From assembly GCA_028288445.1 (NCBI GenBank), contig JAQBNT010000014.1, positions 1 through 43,678 on the forward strand: a stretch of 43,678 nucleotides of DNA, read 5' to 3'. This document shows, one piece after another, positions 25,300-32,853 of this stretch. A model generated the notes under the pieces. That model had not been told where the DNA came from. It was given only the letters and a program-made list of their open reading frames with translations, and ran no database searches. The translations under genes were made by a program, and so were the position numbers. Origin of the DNA: Hymenobacter sp. (GTDB taxonomy: Bacteria > Bacteroidota > Bacteroidia > Cytophagales > Hymenobacteraceae). Numbering within the stretch: position 1 is the first letter of the stretch; each line of letters begins with the position of its first letter.

Positions 25300-26184
25300 A
25301 TGCGTCGTTTCTTTTTGCTGACTCCCGTGGCCGTGCTGCTGGTGGCCGTGGTCATCATCCTGGCTACTGAATTCGTGGTGGCCCGCCCCAGCCACCGGAC
25401 CAAAGACGTGGCCTACGTGGCGGCCTCGGCCCCTGATTTTGATAAGGAACGCCATATTCTGGACGTGTATTCACCTAAAAAAGCGGCCCCGAATGGGAAG
25501 GGTTACCCGGTGGTGCTGTTTATTCACGGGGGCAGCTGGACGAGTGGGAACAAGAACATCTACACCTTCATCGGGCGGCGGCTGGCCAAGCAGGGGGTGG
25601 TGGCGGTGGTGATTAACTACCGCCTCGCGCCGCCGGTGCACGTGCCCGAGCAGGCGGCGGACTGCGCCCGCGCCCTGGCCTGGACGGTGCAGAACATCAC
25701 CCAATACGGCGGCGACCCGGCCCGCGTGTTCGTGATGGGCCACTCGGCCGGGGGCGGGCTGGCGGCGCTGCTGGCCACGGATGATGCGCTGCTGGCGGCG
25801 AATGGCTTGCCGCAGAATCCGGTGAAGGGGGCCATTATGGACGACCCGGCGGGGCTGGATATGTACTCCTACCTCAAGGAAATGAAGTATGAGGGCGACG
25901 CGCAGTATCTGGTGCCTTTCGGCAACGACCCGGCGGGGTGGAAGGAGATGTCGGCCATTTATAAGATTAAGCCGAACCTGCCGCCGTTCATTTTTTACAT
26001 CGGGGGCGAGACGTACCCGAGCATTAGCGGGAGCTCGGGGCGGTTTCGGGATAGGCTGAAGGCGACGGGGCAGCCTGCGCCGTACACGATTATTCCCGGG
26101 CGGCACCACATTCCGATGGTGTTGCAGCTGTATTGGCAGCACAACATCATTTATCAGGGAGTGCTGAAGCTGGTGGGGGCGTAG
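25300..26184 (+). CDS. Alpha/beta hydrolase (esterase/lipase family)
   Basis: A 294-residue hydrolase with an N-terminal membrane anchor or signal (MRRFFLLTPVAVLLVAVVII). The fold's hallmarks are the oxyanion motif HGG (in VVLFIHGGSWTSGNKN), the nucleophile Ser in VMGHSAGGGLAALLA and a C-terminal His in PGRHHIPM, as in BD-FAE/carboxylesterase-like members (ILDVYSP, NYRLAPPVHVPEQA). The position usually taken by the acid carries Glu (IGGETYPS). The substrate is unknown; an ester or peptide is likely. A minisatellite ORF begins eight bases after its stop. Confidence 0.88.
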   Translation: MRRFFLLTPVAVLLVAVVIILATEFVVARPSHRTKDVAYVAASAPDFDKERHILDVYSPKKAAPNGKGYPVVLFIHGGSWTSGNKNIYTFIGRRLAKQGVVAVVINYRLAPPVHVPEQAADCARALAWTVQNITQYGGDPARVFVMGHSAGGGLAALLATDDALLAANGLPQNPVKGAIMDDPAGLDMYSYLKEMKYEGDAQYLVPFGNDPAGWKEMSAIYKIKPNLPPFIFYIGGETYPSISGSSGRFRDRLKATGQPAPYTIIPGRHHIPMVLQLYWQHNIIYQGVLKLVGA

Positions 26185-26192
26185 CGGGGCCA

Positions 26193-26444
26193 ATGTCGGC
26201 TGGAAACATGCCGAATTTCCAAAACATGGCAAACACGCGCAACACGGCAAACATGAGAAACATGGCCTATGCGGCGATTTGCGGGGCCTATAAAGCGGTT
26301 TGCGGGGCCTATAAAGCGGTTTGCGGGCCGTATGAGGTGGTTTGCGGGGTGTGTGTGGCGGTTTGCGGGGTGTATGTAGCGGTTCGCGGGCCCTATGTAG
26401 CGGTTTGCGGGGTGTTACAAGGGGTTTGCGGGGCGAATTTCTAG
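26193..26444 (+). CDS. Possible small protein made of 7-residue Cys repeats (minisatellite ORF)
   Basis: An 83-codon frame that begins MSAGNMPNFQNMANTRNTAN and then consists entirely of eight 7-residue units of pattern AVCGxYx. Units are AICGAYK, AVCGAYK, AVCGPYE, VVCGVCV, AVCGVYV, AVRGPYV, AVCGVLQ and GVCGANF, then TAG. Every unit is 21 bp, so the frame is kept throughout, although copies differ. Seven of eight carry Cys at the third position. It starts eight bases after the hydrolase stop, so it could be translated by coupling. Its stop overlaps the ogt stop in CTAG. No homologue is recognised; expression is unproven. Confidence 0.35.
   Translation: MSAGNMPNFQNMANTRNTANMRNMAYAAICGAYKAVCGAYKAVCGPYEVVCGVCVAVCGVYVAVRGPYVAVCGVLQGVCGANF
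26274..26441 (+). repeat. 21-bp tandem repeat (minisatellite), 8 copies
   Basis: Eight uninterrupted 21-bp units on the theme GCGGTTTGCGGGGCCTATAA(A). Units 2 and 1 are almost identical; the last three have drifted. Upstream (26207-26265) lie short AACATG/AACACG words. Such arrays change copy number by slippage. Confidence 0.95.
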
Positions 26445-26935
26445 CTGAACAGGCCGCCCTGCCGCGTGGGCTGCTCGAAGTCGAGCAGCCACTTTTTGCG
26501 GGGCATGCCCCCGGCGTAGCCCGTGAGGCTGCCGTCGGCCCCGATGACGCGGTGGCAGGGCCAGACGATGGCCAGCGGGTTCTGGCCGTTGGCCGCGCCC
26601 ACGGCCCGCACGGATTTGGGGTTGTTCAGCACCCTGGCTACATCCAGATAGGAGGCGGTGCGGCCGTAGCCGATGCCCAGCAGCGCCTGCCACACCTGGC
26701 GCTGGAAATCGGTGCCGAAGGCGGGGGCGTAGGTGAGGTCGAACTCGCGCAATTCGCGGTGGAAATAGGCCTGTAGCTGGCGGTGGGCCTCGTGCAGGCA
26801 GACGGGGATGTTGGCGGCAGGGGTTGCCTCGGTGGCTTCGTTGAGAAACGTGACGGCGCTCAGGCCCGCGTCGGAGCCGGTGAGGGCTAGGGGGCCGAGG
26901 GGGGAGGGGAGGATGGCGGTGGCGGCAGTCGTCAT
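26441..26935 (-). CDS. ogt: Methylated-DNA--protein-cysteine methyltransferase
   Basis: A 164-residue DNA repair protein that removes the alkyl group from O6-alkylguanine onto its own Cys. The active site is intact: PCHRV with acceptor C127, followed by GSLTGYAGGMPRKKWLLDFE. The DNA-binding helix-turn-helix precedes it (FQRQVWQALLGIGYGRTASY and AVGAANGQNPLAIV). The N-terminal domain is the short form seen in Ogt rather than Ada. The ATG at 26935 fits the family start (ILPSPLGPLALTGSDAGL). Its TAG stop overlaps the stop of the convergent minisatellite ORF within one CTAG. Confidence 0.95.
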   Translation of the reverse strand: MTTAATAILPSPLGPLALTGSDAGLSAVTFLNEATEATPAANIPVCLHEAHRQLQAYFHRELREFDLTYAPAFGTDFQRQVWQALLGIGYGRTASYLDVARVLNNPKSVRAVGAANGQNPLAIVWPCHRVIGADGSLTGYAGGMPRKKWLLDFEQPTRQGGLFS

Positions 26936-26950
26936 GCGGGCAAAAGTATT

Positions 26951-27033
26951 GTGGCGCGAACTTTCAGTTCGCATCCCGGCACCGTTCGGTTGGCTTTAAC
27001 GGCGCGGGGACGCGAACTGAAAGTTCGCGCTAC
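26951..27033. repeat. Palindromic element, family D copy 2
   Basis: Arms GTGGCGCGAACTTTCAGTTC and GAACTGAAAGTTCGCGCTAC, with a GC-rich loop. The right end (GCGCTAC) holds the TAG stop codon of the minus-strand glycosidase gene (27030-27032), so element and gene overlap. Confidence 0.92.
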
Positions 27034-28226
27034 AGCAATTGCGGCAGCACGCGGCGGCGGGGGGGGCTGGCCGCAGTTACCACGGCCTGGGCCTGGAGCA
27101 GGGCTTCGGCGCTGGGCTGGTGCAGCACGCGGGCGGGGCCGGGCTGCGAGAGGTCGGCATCCCAGAGGCCGGAGCGGTGCCACTCGTGGGTATGGTCCCA
27201 GTCGGGGCGGTCGATGAGGGGGTAGATGCAGACGCCTTGCAGCGGCAGGCCTTTGCGCAGCGTGAGGGCGCATTCTTCGGCAATCATGCGCCACCAGAGG
27301 GGCCGGTCCACGCCGGGGTGGCTGGTTTCGGTGATGGCGAAGGGGCGGCCGTAGCGCTGGTAGGCTTTGCGCAGCAGCTTGTGCAGCGGCACCCAGCGCG
27401 GGTCCATTTGGGGGTCGTTCCAGCCCAGCTTGCGGTAGGGGTGCAGCTGCCACTGGTTGTCGTAGTAGTAGTTGAAGCCCACGATGTCGAGCAGCTCGGG
27501 GCTGCCGCCGAGCTCGGGGCACAGGCGGCCGCTGAGCATGTCGGTGGCCTGGAACTGGTTGTTGTGGGCGTCGCGGGCCTCGCGGCTGTGCTTGGGCCAG
27601 GGGTTGGGCGGCGGCACAATGCTGATGAGCGGCTCGGTGGTGAGCAGGCGGATGGTGGGGTCGGCCTCGCGCAGGGCGTAGCTGCCTTCGATGTAGGCGC
27701 GCATCAGGCCGTATTTCACGCGCCAGCCCTGGCCGTGGCAGTAGGGCGAGGTGCCGTTGGCCTCGCCGCCCAGCCAGCTGATGAAGCTGACCTCGTTGAT
27801 GGGCGTGACGATGAGCACGTCGTCGGGCCGCTGCGAGCGGTAGAAGTCCACGAAGGCGCGGCAGAGGGCGGCGAAGCGCCGGGCAAACATGGGGTGGAGC
27901 GGCGTGAGGTCGTCGGGGTAGCCGAAGTGGCACAGGTCCCAGATTTGCTGCACGCCGTGGCGCTGGCCGGCGTCCAGCATGGTTTGCACGGTGCTGAAAT
28001 CGTAGTGGTAGGGCGTTTTTTCAATCATCGCCCAGCGAATGCCCTCGCGCACGGTGCCGATGTTGAAGGGCTTCTGGGCCGCGTAATCTTCATCAATCAA
28101 CTGCAAGTGGCCGGTGAGGGGCAGAAAGTCGACGCGGTTGCCGAAGGCGTTGAGCTGGTCGGTGCACTCGTAGCCGCCCCACCAAAACGAGCGGAAAGGG
28201 TTGGAGTCGGGGGTAGGATATGCCAT
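27030..28226 (-). CDS. GH1-like (clan GH-A) glycoside hydrolase
   Basis: A 398-residue cytosolic protein with a TIM-barrel pattern of clan GH-A. Near the start FWWGGYECTDQLNAFGNRVD resembles GH1 enzymes; the proposed acid/base Glu lies in IVTPINEVSFISWLGG and the nucleophile Glu in PFAITETSHPGVDRP. GFNYYYDNQW and PLIDRPDWDHTHEW line the expected substrate site. The natural sugar is unknown, and full GH1 members have NEP rather than NEV, so specificity may differ. The ATG at 28226 opens the family N-terminus. The last residues (VVTAASPPRRRVLPQLL) are not domain-like, and the stop codon comes from a family D palindrome. Confidence 0.8.
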   Translation of the reverse strand: MAYPTPDSNPFRSFWWGGYECTDQLNAFGNRVDFLPLTGHLQLIDEDYAAQKPFNIGTVREGIRWAMIEKTPYHYDFSTVQTMLDAGQRHGVQQIWDLCHFGYPDDLTPLHPMFARRFAALCRAFVDFYRSQRPDDVLIVTPINEVSFISWLGGEANGTSPYCHGQGWRVKYGLMRAYIEGSYALREADPTIRLLTTEPLISIVPPPNPWPKHSREARDAHNNQFQATDMLSGRLCPELGGSPELLDIVGFNYYYDNQWQLHPYRKLGWNDPQMDPRWVPLHKLLRKAYQRYGRPFAITETSHPGVDRPLWWRMIAEECALTLRKGLPLQGVCIYPLIDRPDWDHTHEWHRSGLWDADLSQPGPARVLHQPSAEALLQAQAVVTAASPPRRRVLPQLL

Positions 28227-28335
28227 AGTAAGAACTGGGTAATAGGCGAATGCCCGCGCCGGCTGGTTGGGCGGGCGCGGGCACTGGAGTAACTTAAACC
28301 GCAAAAGCGGCGCTGGGGTTAAGGCCGAGGTTACC

Positions 28336-28411
28336 GTAGCGCGAACTTTTCGTTCGCGGCCCCGCGCCGTTCGGGTGTCGTTTGGGGACGCGAACGAAAA
28401 TTTCGCGCTAC
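28336..28411. repeat. Palindromic element, family D copy 3
   Basis: Arms GTAGCGCGAACTTTTCGTTC and the near-complement GAACGAAAATTTCGCGCTAC. The right end overlaps the TAG stop of the CDF transporter gene (28408-28410), the same arrangement as copy 2. Confidence 0.91.
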
Positions 28412-29337
28412 TGCGCGGTGGGATGGGCCAGGTTTTTGGCTTCGATGAAAATGCGCTGCACCTCGGGGTGCTCGGCCCGGATGGCGTCCTGCAATTCCTC
28501 CACGGCGGTGGCCACCTGATTCGACGTGAGGTCGTCGGCAAACTGCACGTCGAGGGCCAGAATCACGTCATTGGGGCCGAGGTACATGGACAGGGGCGAG
28601 CGGATTTCGCACACCTGGGGCTGGGCGCGGGCAATGCGCTCCAGGTTGGCCAGCGTGACGGCATCGACGCCGGTGCCCACCAGCAGGCCCTTGGTGCGGC
28701 CCACCAGAAACACGGCCACCAGCATCAGCAGCAAACCAATGGCGATGGACGCGCCGCCGTCGAAATACGGGTTGTTCAGCCAATGCCCCAGAAACACGCC
28801 GATGCCGGCCACCGCCAGGCCCACCAGCGCGGCCAGGTTTTCCATCACGGAGGCGAATACGGCAGGGTCGCGGCTGGTGCGCAGCATTTTGACGAAGCCG
28901 ACGCTGGCGTCCGATTGCGCCAGCAGGGCCTTCACCGACAGGTAAAAGGCCAGGCCTTCAAACAGGAAAGAAAGGCCTAGTACCACGTAGTTCCAGCCCG
29001 CGTCTTCGAGGGGCTCGGGGTGCTGGATGTGCTTGATGCCCTCGTAGAACGACATGCCGCCGCCGATGGCGAAGATGAGCACGGCCACAATCAGGCCCCA
29101 GAAATACAGCTCCTTGCTGTGGCCGAAGGGGTGCTCGGCATCGGGCGGGCGCTGGCTTTGGGCGGTGCCGTAGAGCAGCAGGCCGCTGTTGCCGGTGTCG
29201 ACGAGGGAGTGAATGCCCTCCGAGAGCATGGCCGACGAGCCCGTGAAGTACGCCGCCACGAACTTGCTGATGGCAATGGCGATATTGGCGACGATGCCGC
29301 CGTAGAGGGAGAGTTTGGAAGCGTTTGCGTTGGCCAT
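28408..29337 (-). CDS. Cation diffusion facilitator (CDF) transporter, paralogue 1
   Basis: A 309-residue membrane exporter with six helices and a C-terminal cytoplasmic domain. It belongs to the ZnT9-like CDF branch: GGIVANIAIAISKFVAAYFT and SSAMLSEGIHSLVDTGNSGL in helices 1-2, HPFGHSKELYFWGLIVAVL, then RTSRDPAVFASVMENLAAL in the helix-5 region. The C-terminal part has GPNDVILALDVQF. It would export zinc or another divalent ion. The site that reads LED in its neighbour reads MEN here, so one acidic residue is missing and metal use may differ. It is followed by its paralogue upstream in the same direction, with a 119-base gap. Confidence 0.92.
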   Translation of the reverse strand: MANANASKLSLYGGIVANIAIAISKFVAAYFTGSSAMLSEGIHSLVDTGNSGLLLYGTAQSQRPPDAEHPFGHSKELYFWGLIVAVLIFAIGGGMSFYEGIKHIQHPEPLEDAGWNYVVLGLSFLFEGLAFYLSVKALLAQSDASVGFVKMLRTSRDPAVFASVMENLAALVGLAVAGIGVFLGHWLNNPYFDGGASIAIGLLLMLVAVFLVGRTKGLLVGTGVDAVTLANLERIARAQPQVCEIRSPLSMYLGPNDVILALDVQFADDLTSNQVATAVEELQDAIRAEHPEVQRIFIEAKNLAHPTAQ

Positions 29338-29394
29338 GCGGCGGGGGTAGGGATTGTGATTTTGAGCAAAGAACGGCAGGCGATGCGGGGGCGT

Positions 29395-29458
29395 AACCTT
29401 ACCCCCTGCCCCTCTCCACAGGAGAGGGGAGGCAGCCGGGTCCGGCAGGGGTGAGGTT
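29395..29458. repeat. Palindromic element, family H (GAGAGGGG core)
   Basis: Outer arms AACCTTACCCCCTGCC and GGCAGGGGTGAGGTT, inner arms CCTCTCC/GGAGAGG around ACA. It lies between the two CDF genes and its right end overlaps the TAA stop of paralogue 2 (29457-29459). Confidence 0.88.
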
Positions 29459-30383
29459 AAGCCGCCCGGCTCGACAGCGACTTGGCCTCGATAAAAATGC
29501 GCTTCATCTCCGGGTACCTGGCCCGAATGACGTCCTGCATATCATCAATGGCTACCTCGATTTCGTTGGCCGTGAGCTTGTGGGAAAACTCTACGTCGAG
29601 GGCCAGAATCACATCAGCCGGGCCGAGGTAGGAGGTGAGGGGCGGCCCCACCTGGTCGATGTTGGGCTGGGCGCGCACCAGGGCTTCGATGGCATCCACG
29701 GTTTCATCATCCACGCCGGTTCCCACCAGCAGGCGCTTGGTTTTGTAGATGAGGAACAGCGCCACGAATACCAGCAGCACGCCAATGGCTACGGAGGCCG
29801 CGCCGTCGAGGTAGGGATTATCGAGCAGATGGCCCAGGTACACGCCGGCCAGCGCAATCACCAGGCCCAGCAGGGCGGCCAGGTCTTCGAGCAGAATGGC
29901 AAACACCGACGGGTCCTTGCTGCGGCGCAGGGTTTCCCAGAAGCCGGCGTCGCCCCGGTCGGCGTTGAAGGCTTTAAAAGCCAGGAAGCAGGAAATGCCC
30001 TCGAAGACCAGGGAGAGGCCCAGCACCCAGTAGTTCCACGTCGGGTCGGTGAGGGGGGCGGGGTGCTTGAGGTGGTCGATGCCTTCGTAGAGCGACATGC
30101 CGCCGCCCACCGAAAACACCAGAATGGCCACAATCAGCGCCCAGAAGTACAGCTCCTTGCTGCGCCCGAAGGGGTGGCGGGCATCGGCCGGCTTCTCGGC
30201 CTGGCGCACGCCGTGCAGGATGAGCAGGCCGTTGCCGCTGTCCACGAGCGAGTGAATGCCCTCCGAGAGCATGGCTGAGGAGCCCGTGAATGCCGCCGCC
30301 ACAAACTTGCTGGCGGCAATGGCGATGTTGGCAACGATGGCCCCGTAAATGGCCAGCTTGGAGGAGGAACCCGGAGAACTCAT
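29457..30383 (-). CDS. Cation diffusion facilitator (CDF) transporter, paralogue 2
   Basis: A 308-residue homologue of the gene downstream, alike along its whole length: LAIYGAIVANIAIAASKFVA, MLSEGIHSLVDSGNGLLILH, FGRSKELYFWALIVAILVF, RRSKDPSVFAILLEDLAALL, GPADVILALDVEFSHKL and a tail IFIEAKSL. The helix-5 motif keeps LED, with both Glu and Asp. The ATG at 30383 (MSSPGSSSKLAIYG) gives a protein that aligns with its partner from the first helix; the longer frame passes through GC-rich sequence. The tandem arrangement suggests duplication, and the two may form homo- or heterodimers. Confidence 0.91.
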   Translation of the reverse strand: MSSPGSSSKLAIYGAIVANIAIAASKFVAAAFTGSSAMLSEGIHSLVDSGNGLLILHGVRQAEKPADARHPFGRSKELYFWALIVAILVFSVGGGMSLYEGIDHLKHPAPLTDPTWNYWVLGLSLVFEGISCFLAFKAFNADRGDAGFWETLRRSKDPSVFAILLEDLAALLGLVIALAGVYLGHLLDNPYLDGAASVAIGVLLVFVALFLIYKTKRLLVGTGVDDETVDAIEALVRAQPNIDQVGPPLTSYLGPADVILALDVEFSHKLTANEIEVAIDDMQDVIRARYPEMKRIFIEAKSLSSRAA

Positions 30384-30517
30384 GGCCCGGCTTACGCGGC
30401 GGCGGCGGCCGGGGTTGGTGCTGGGCCCGCCCCCCAAGCGCCGGCCCGGCCCGGCGAGCGCACAAACCAGCCAGCAACAGGCCAAAGCGGATGCTGCCCG
30501 AGAAGGGGCAGTTGCCG

Positions 30518-30608
30518 GGCTACAATCAATAAAAAAATAAAACGATTGTAGCCAACCAATGGATGCCTGCCGGGCTACAATCATTTTTATTTTTTATTGA
30601 TTGTAGCC
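30518..30608. repeat. Paired-hairpin element, family F (GGCTACAATC ends)
   Basis: Two 36-bp hairpins (30518-30553 and 30573-30608), each with ends GGCTACAATC/GATTGTAGCC and an A/T-only interior. The second is close to the inverted copy of the first, so the whole element can also fold as one long stem. The spacer is 19 bases. Confidence 0.92.
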
Positions 30609-30630
30609 CCCCAGCCTCCAACCCCGCTAA

Positions 30631-30661
30631 CGTAGCGCGGACCCGCGGAGTCCGCGCTACG
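30631..30661. repeat. Palindromic element, family D copy 4 (minimal)
   Basis: A 31-bp hairpin with arms CGTAGCGCGGAC and GTCCGCGCTACG, 17 bases before the ATG of the APC permease. It is the shortest family D copy and lacks the long loop. Confidence 0.88.
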
Positions 30662-30678
30662 GCGGTACTTTCGCTCCC

Positions 30679-32091
30679 ATGTCCGCACCTACTTTGCAGC
30701 GCCGCCTCGGCCTGGTTCAAGCTACCGCGCTTAATATGATTGACATGGTGGGCATCGGCCCCTTTGTCACCCTGCCGCTTGTGATGGGCTTCATGGGGCC
30801 GAATTTCCTGCTGGCCTGGCTGGTGGGCGCGGCCCTTGCTTCCGTGGATGGCCTGATTTGGAGCGAGCTGGGCGCGGCCTACCCCGAGGCCGGCGGCAGC
30901 TACCGCTTCCTCAAGCTGGCCTACGGCGAGCAGAAGTGGGGCCGCTACATGTCGTTTCTCTACGTCTGGCAAACGCTCATTCAGTCGCCGCTGGTGCTGG
31001 CGTCGGGCGCCATTGGCTTCGCCCAATACTTCGGCTACCTCGTGCCCATGACGGAGTGGTGGCAGCCCAAAGCCGTAGCCGGCACCGTGGTCTTGCTGTT
31101 GATTGTGCTGCTCTACCGGCGCATTGAGGACATCGGTAAGCTGGGCGTGGCCCTGTGGGTGGGGGTGCTGAGCCTGATGGGCTGGCTGATTTTCGGGGGC
31201 GTCACGCACCCCAACCACCACGTCGATATCTTCCCGGCGGGCGGCTTCTCGGCCTTGCCGGGGCTGCTGATTTCGGCCGCCATGGGCCAGGCGGCGGTCA
31301 AAACCATCTATTCCTACCTGGGCTACTACAACGTGTGCCACCTCGGGGCCGAAATCAAAGGGCCGGAGAAGGTCATTCCGCGCAGCATTTTCCTGAGCAT
31401 TCTGGGCATCGCGGCGCTGTACCTGCTCCTGAACTGGAGCGTGGGCACGGTCATCGGCTGGCAGGAGGTGCAGGGCTGGCAGGCCAGCGCGGGCGACAAG
31501 TCGCAGTTCATCATCAGCGTGTTTATGGAGCGCCTGTACGGGCCCACGGCGGCCAACGTGGCCACGGCCATGGTGCTGCTGGTGGCGTTTGCGTCGCTGT
31601 TTGCGGTGCTGCTGGGCTACTCGCGCATCCCCTACGCGGCGGCGGCCGATGGCGAGTTTCTGCCCATCTTCGGCAAGCTGCACCCCACCAAGCAGTTTCC
31701 CTACGTGTCGCTGCTGCTGCTGGGTGGGGTGGGGTTCGTGTTCAGCCTGCTGTTCCGGCTGGGCGAGGTGATTTCGGCCATTCTGGCCATGCGGATTCTG
31801 GTGCAGTTCGTGGGCCAGGCCGTGGGCCTGATGCTGCTGCGCAAGCGGCGCGGCACCAGTGCGCTGCCGTTCAAAATGCCGCTCTACCCGCTGCCCGTCA
31901 TCCTGGCCATCATCGTGTGGCTGTTCGTGTTCGTGGGCATCGCGCCGGCCGAGGTGACGTGGGGCGGGCTGCATTTTAAGGTGTATTTCCAGGTGGCCGC
32001 GCTGGGCATGATGGCGCTGGGCACGGGCGCGTTCCTGCTCTGGAGCCGGAGCCTGAAGCGCTGGCCGTTTGCGCGGTCGACAGATTCCTAA
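30679..32091 (+). CDS. APC-family amino acid permease
   Basis: A 470-residue inner-membrane transporter with about twelve helices. It starts in the manner of the APC superfamily, with helix 1 ATALNMIDMVGIGPFVTLPL (the unwound GIGPF) and helix 2 GAALASVDGLIWSELGAAYP followed by EAGGSYRFLKLAYG. Later, IKGPEKVIPRSIFLSILGI and FAVLLGYSRIPYAAAADGEF are conserved loops. It would import or exchange an amino acid or polyamine; the substrate is not deducible. The ATG at 30679 fits the family start. The stop TAA shares its last base with an ATG of the following reading frame. Confidence 0.93.
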   Translation: MSAPTLQRRLGLVQATALNMIDMVGIGPFVTLPLVMGFMGPNFLLAWLVGAALASVDGLIWSELGAAYPEAGGSYRFLKLAYGEQKWGRYMSFLYVWQTLIQSPLVLASGAIGFAQYFGYLVPMTEWWQPKAVAGTVVLLLIVLLYRRIEDIGKLGVALWVGVLSLMGWLIFGGVTHPNHHVDIFPAGGFSALPGLLISAAMGQAAVKTIYSYLGYYNVCHLGAEIKGPEKVIPRSIFLSILGIAALYLLLNWSVGTVIGWQEVQGWQASAGDKSQFIISVFMERLYGPTAANVATAMVLLVAFASLFAVLLGYSRIPYAAAADGEFLPIFGKLHPTKQFPYVSLLLLGGVGFVFSLLFRLGEVISAILAMRILVQFVGQAVGLMLLRKRRGTSALPFKMPLYPLPVILAIIVWLFVFVGIAPAEVTWGGLHFKVYFQVAALGMMALGTGAFLLWSRSLKRWPFARSTDS

Positions 32092-32141
32092 TGACTGGAG
32101 CGGGTTGGAAAGGGGCGGTGGAATTCTTTATAACTTGGCAT

Positions 32142-32825
32142 ATGAACGGTCGCCTGCTCTTGCCACTCCTGCTTTGTCTATTGGCTACGGCCACTGGTTT
32201 TGTGCAACGCTTCGCCGGTGGCTTTCGGCCTGCCGACATCCCAGAAATGGTCTTCCTGCAGCCCGCTGGTGCCATTGGCGTTATTGGACGAGGCAACCGC
32301 AACACTCCCAATCCCGATGCTTCGGCAGATGCCAGCGACGCCTTGCGCCAAGCCCTGTTGCGCCACGACGAAAAGCTGCGTTTGAAAAGCCAGTTGCTTG
32401 TCAAGGACAGTCTCCTGCGGCAAGCCGTGCTGCGCCTGGCATTTCGGGGTAGCCGGGAGTTGGAAAGCTACCGCAAGCGGCCTTTTTCCATGCCTACGCC
32501 GTGGCTGGATTCGCTCCTGGCCACGCAAAAACAGCGGTATTGCCTTGTCAGCTTCGTGCAAGGATATACCCGCACGCCCGGCAACAACCGAGGCCGCATC
32601 GCGAAAGACCTGGGCATTGGCCTGCTGAGCATGGGCATGGTGATACCGCTGTCCTCCCAAGCATCCACCCGGGTTGGCGTATTTATCTACGATGCGCAGC
32701 AGCACGCCGTGGTGTACTACAAAGCCAGCATCCCCGCTGAGAAAGACCCACTAGCCGGCGTTGTCATCGACCGTGAGTTAACCGATTTGCTGACCAACGA
32801 TTTTAACCTGACAGACCGCATTTGA
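32142..32825 (+). CDS. Secreted protein of unknown function
   Basis: A 227-residue protein that I do not recognise. The ATG at 32142 starts a signal-like segment (MNGRLLLPLLLCLLATATGF). The rest is soluble: a charged helical region (RQALLRHDEKLRLKSQLLVK), then RYCLVSFVQGYTRTPGNNRG, LGIGLLSMGMVIPLSSQAST and VGVFIYDAQQHAVVYYKASI, ending LTDLLTNDFNL. The last third alternates like a beta domain. An ATG at 32091 overlaps the permease stop and would add 17 residues, giving translational coupling, but it would bury the signal. Base composition is less GC-rich than neighbouring genes, so it may be more recently acquired. Confidence 0.75.
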   Translation: MNGRLLLPLLLCLLATATGFVQRFAGGFRPADIPEMVFLQPAGAIGVIGRGNRNTPNPDASADASDALRQALLRHDEKLRLKSQLLVKDSLLRQAVLRLAFRGSRELESYRKRPFSMPTPWLDSLLATQKQRYCLVSFVQGYTRTPGNNRGRIAKDLGIGLLSMGMVIPLSSQASTRVGVFIYDAQQHAVVYYKASIPAEKDPLAGVVIDRELTDLLTNDFNLTDRI

Positions 32826-32853
32826 GGCGGTGGCATCAACCCCCGGTGTTCTG

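Larger units (their letters stand above)
30384..30678. other. Divergent intergenic region rich in hairpins
   Basis: Between the CDF (minus) and APC permease (plus) genes. It has a GC-rich first half without features, the family F paired hairpins and a family D element ending 18 bases before the permease start. No promoter match was recognised. Confidence 0.6.

Noticed and set aside
27039..28292. 417-codon plus-strand frame over the glycosidase gene, and 439-codon plus-strand frame over the HMG-CoA reductase gene (13562-14881)
   Set aside because: Both are complements of well-supported minus-strand enzymes and lack any recognisable motif.
30526..31974. 482-codon open frame opposite the APC permease gene
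   Set aside because: His/Gln/Arg-rich shadow sequence that also runs into the hairpin-rich intergenic region.
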